64,000 nucleotides of DNA, from the NCBI RefSeq assembly GCF_019343475.1, contig NZ_CP072453.1:4464001-4528000 (forward strand). The letters are read 5' to 3'. Every line of letters begins with the position of its first letter. Positions within the stretch are counted from its first letter, which is position 1. Source of the DNA: Providencia sp. R33. Lineage in GTDB: Bacteria > Pseudomonadota > Gammaproteobacteria > Enterobacterales > Enterobacteriaceae. The notes below the pieces were generated by a model. That model did no database searches and had not been told where the DNA came from. It saw only the letters and a program-made list of their open reading frames with translations. Of this stretch, positions 62,720-64,000 are shown one piece after another. The position numbers were made by a program, and so were the translations under genes.

Positions 62720-64000
62720 CGTTCACACCTGCCTTACGCAATTCTTCAAAGTGCTTATTCTCGATTTCTTCGATTTCAGCCACAGGTACGTAGTAATCAA
62801 CATCTTCGTCGAAGCTTTTTGCAATCCAAGTTACGATCATTCCACCGAAACCAACGATTGCGAGCCACCAGATGTGCCAGATCATTGCGAAACCTAAAAC
62901 CAAGCTAAATGCTGCGATGATTACGCCAGCGCCGGTATTTTTCGGCATATGAATTTCTTCATATGAAGTTGGTTTCTTATGAGCAAGACCTTTTTCTTTC
63001 AGATCCCACCAAGCATCACGAGTTTGAACGTGTGGCTCAATCGCAAAGTTATAGAACGGTGGTGGTGAAGAAGTTGCCCACTCAAGTGTACGTCCACCCC
63101 ATGGATCTCCCGTTAAATCACGGTTTTCATGGCGGTCTCGAATACTCACAATGATTTGGATAACTTGGCATGCAATACCAATTGCGATTAACGCAGCACC
63201 AAATGCAGCCGCAACTAACATTGAGTGATAAGCAGGGTCAATATTCTGGCTTAAACGACGGGTCATACCCATAAAGCCCAGAATATATAATGGCATGAAT
63301 GCTAAGAAGAAACCGATGATCCAGAACCAGAATGCGCGGACACCCCATTTCTCATTTAACGTAAAGCCGTAAGCTTTCGGGAACCAGTAAGTCATACCAG
63401 CGAAACATCCGAATACCACACCACCAATGATAACGTTATGGAAGTGAGCAATCAGGAATAAGCTGTTGTGCAGAACGAAGTTCGCACCTGGTACGGCTAA
63501 CAGAACACCCGTCATACCACCCACAGAGAAGGTGATGATGAAACCGATAGTCCATAGCATCGGTGATTTAAACTCGATGCGGCCTTGGTACATCGTAAAC
63601 AACCAGTTGAAGATCTTAACCCCTGTTGGGATTGCGATAATCATAGTGGCGATACCGAAGAAGGCGTTGACGTTCGCGCCAGAACCCATCGTAAAGAAGT
63701 GGTGCAGCCATACGATGAAGGACATAACGGTGATAACGATTGTCGCCCAAACTAATGAGGTATAACCGAATAAACGTTTTTTCGAGAAGGTTGCTGCGAC
63801 TTCAGAGAATACACCAAACACAGGCAGAACAAGGATATACACCTCAGGGTGACCCCATGCCCAAATCAGGTTGATGTACATCATCATGTTGCCGCCCATA
63901 TCGTTAGTGAAGAAATGGGTACCTAAATAACGGTCTAACGTCAGAAGCGTCAGTGTGACGGTTAAAATAGGGAAAGCAGCAACAATCAATACGTTAGTAC
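62709..64000 (-). CDS. cyoB: CyoB, cytochrome bo3 ubiquinol oxidase subunit I (partial, 5' end outside window)
   Basis: The C-terminal 430 or so residues of the haem-copper catalytic subunit (E. coli 663 aa); the frame continues through the window edge (TNVLIVAAFP at the edge). Copper-B/haem ligands seen: WGHPEVYILVLP with the cross-linked His-Tyr, WLHHFFTMG, and LIAHFHNVIIGG with the haem-ligand histidines. It pumps protons while reducing oxygen with ubiquinol. Confidence 0.97.
   Translation of the reverse strand, partial: TNVLIVAAFPILTVTLTLLTLDRYLGTHFFTNDMGGNMMMYINLIWAWGHPEVYILVLPVFGVFSEVAATFSKKRLFGYTSLVWATIVITVMSFIVWLHHFFTMGSGANVNAFFGIATMIIAIPTGVKIFNWLFTMYQGRIEFKSPMLWTIGFIITFSVGGMTGVLLAVPGANFVLHNSLFLIAHFHNVIIGGVVFGCFAGMTYWFPKAYGFTLNEKWGVRAFWFWIIGFFLAFMPLYILGFMGMTRRLSQNIDPAYHSMLVAAAFGAALIAIGIACQVIQIIVSIRDRHENRDLTGDPWGGRTLEWATSSPPPFYNFAIEPHVQTRDAWWDLKEKGLAHKKPTSYEEIHMPKNTGAGVIIAAFSLVLGFAMIWHIWWLAIVGFGGMIVTWIAKSFDEDVDYYVPVAEIEEIENKHFEELRKAGVNDVN

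Noticed and set aside
1..64000. tRNA, rRNA, CRISPR arrays, transposases, integrases, prophage genes
   Set aside because: Scanned for typical signatures (CCA ends with T-loop GTTCRANNC, regular spacer arrays, DDE or tyrosine recombinase motifs); none was seen.

Overview
The window looks like a chromosomal segment of a moderately AT-rich enterobacterium of the family Morganellaceae, most likely Providencia. This is inferred from protein similarity recalled from E. coli and Proteus/Providencia homologs, base composition by eye, and the gene set (cai-fix cluster, CpdB, a 2-Cys peroxiredoxin, a chromosomal Hok). No tRNA, rRNA, CRISPR array, transposase or phage gene was seen.

The backbone follows the order of E. 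coli minutes 8.7-9.9: rdgC/mak, sbcCD divergent from phoBR, brnQ, acpH, queA-tgt-yajC-secDF, nrdR-ribD-ribH-nusB-thiL-pgpA, dxs-ispA-xseB divergent from thiI, yajL-panE, yajQ, yajR, cyoE-D-C-B. Several blocks interrupt it. (1) 1-2.7 kb: yedE-yedF and a GNAT acetyltransferase. (2) 4.9-13.5 kb: a dense array of palindromic repeats, cpdB, a small secreted fimbrial-like protein, a nitroreductase, and a divergent orphan MetQ-like lipoprotein facing a 2-oxoglutarate/Fe(II) oxygenase and a Cys/Met-metabolism PLP enzyme. (3) 22.6-25.2 kb: ggt and a 2-Cys peroxiredoxin. (4) 36.9-49.7 kb: a complete carnitine module, with yaaU-fixXCBA on the minus strand divergent from caiTABCDE on the plus strand and the activator caiF convergent at the end. 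(5) 55.2-56.8 kb: three near-identical tandem units of exactly 556 bp, each carrying a Hok-like toxin gene, an antisense Sok-like RNA gene and a copy of the yajL 3' end.

Functionally the conserved blocks cover DNA end processing (SbcCD, RdgC), phosphate sensing (PhoBR), tRNA queuosine and thiolation (QueA, Tgt, ThiI), protein export (YajC-SecDF), riboflavin, thiamine and isoprenoid synthesis, and the cytochrome bo3 oxidase. In the carnitine module CaiT exchanges carnitine and gamma-butyrobetaine, CaiC/CaiB activate and transfer CoA, CaiD and CaiA carry out dehydration and reduction, and FixABCX supplies electrons. Direct and inverted CAATATTG-type repeats between fixA and caiT are likely CaiF operators.

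The most unusual feature is the triplicated hok/sok array between thiI and yajL. Each unit has a toxin frame on the minus strand, an opposed plus-strand promoter, and a strong hairpin plus T-run that would end a short antisense RNA. The copies differ in the 5' part of that RNA. A dispersed palindromic element of about 116 bp recurs at six or more intergenic sites, once as a tandem array and twice directly against a start codon.
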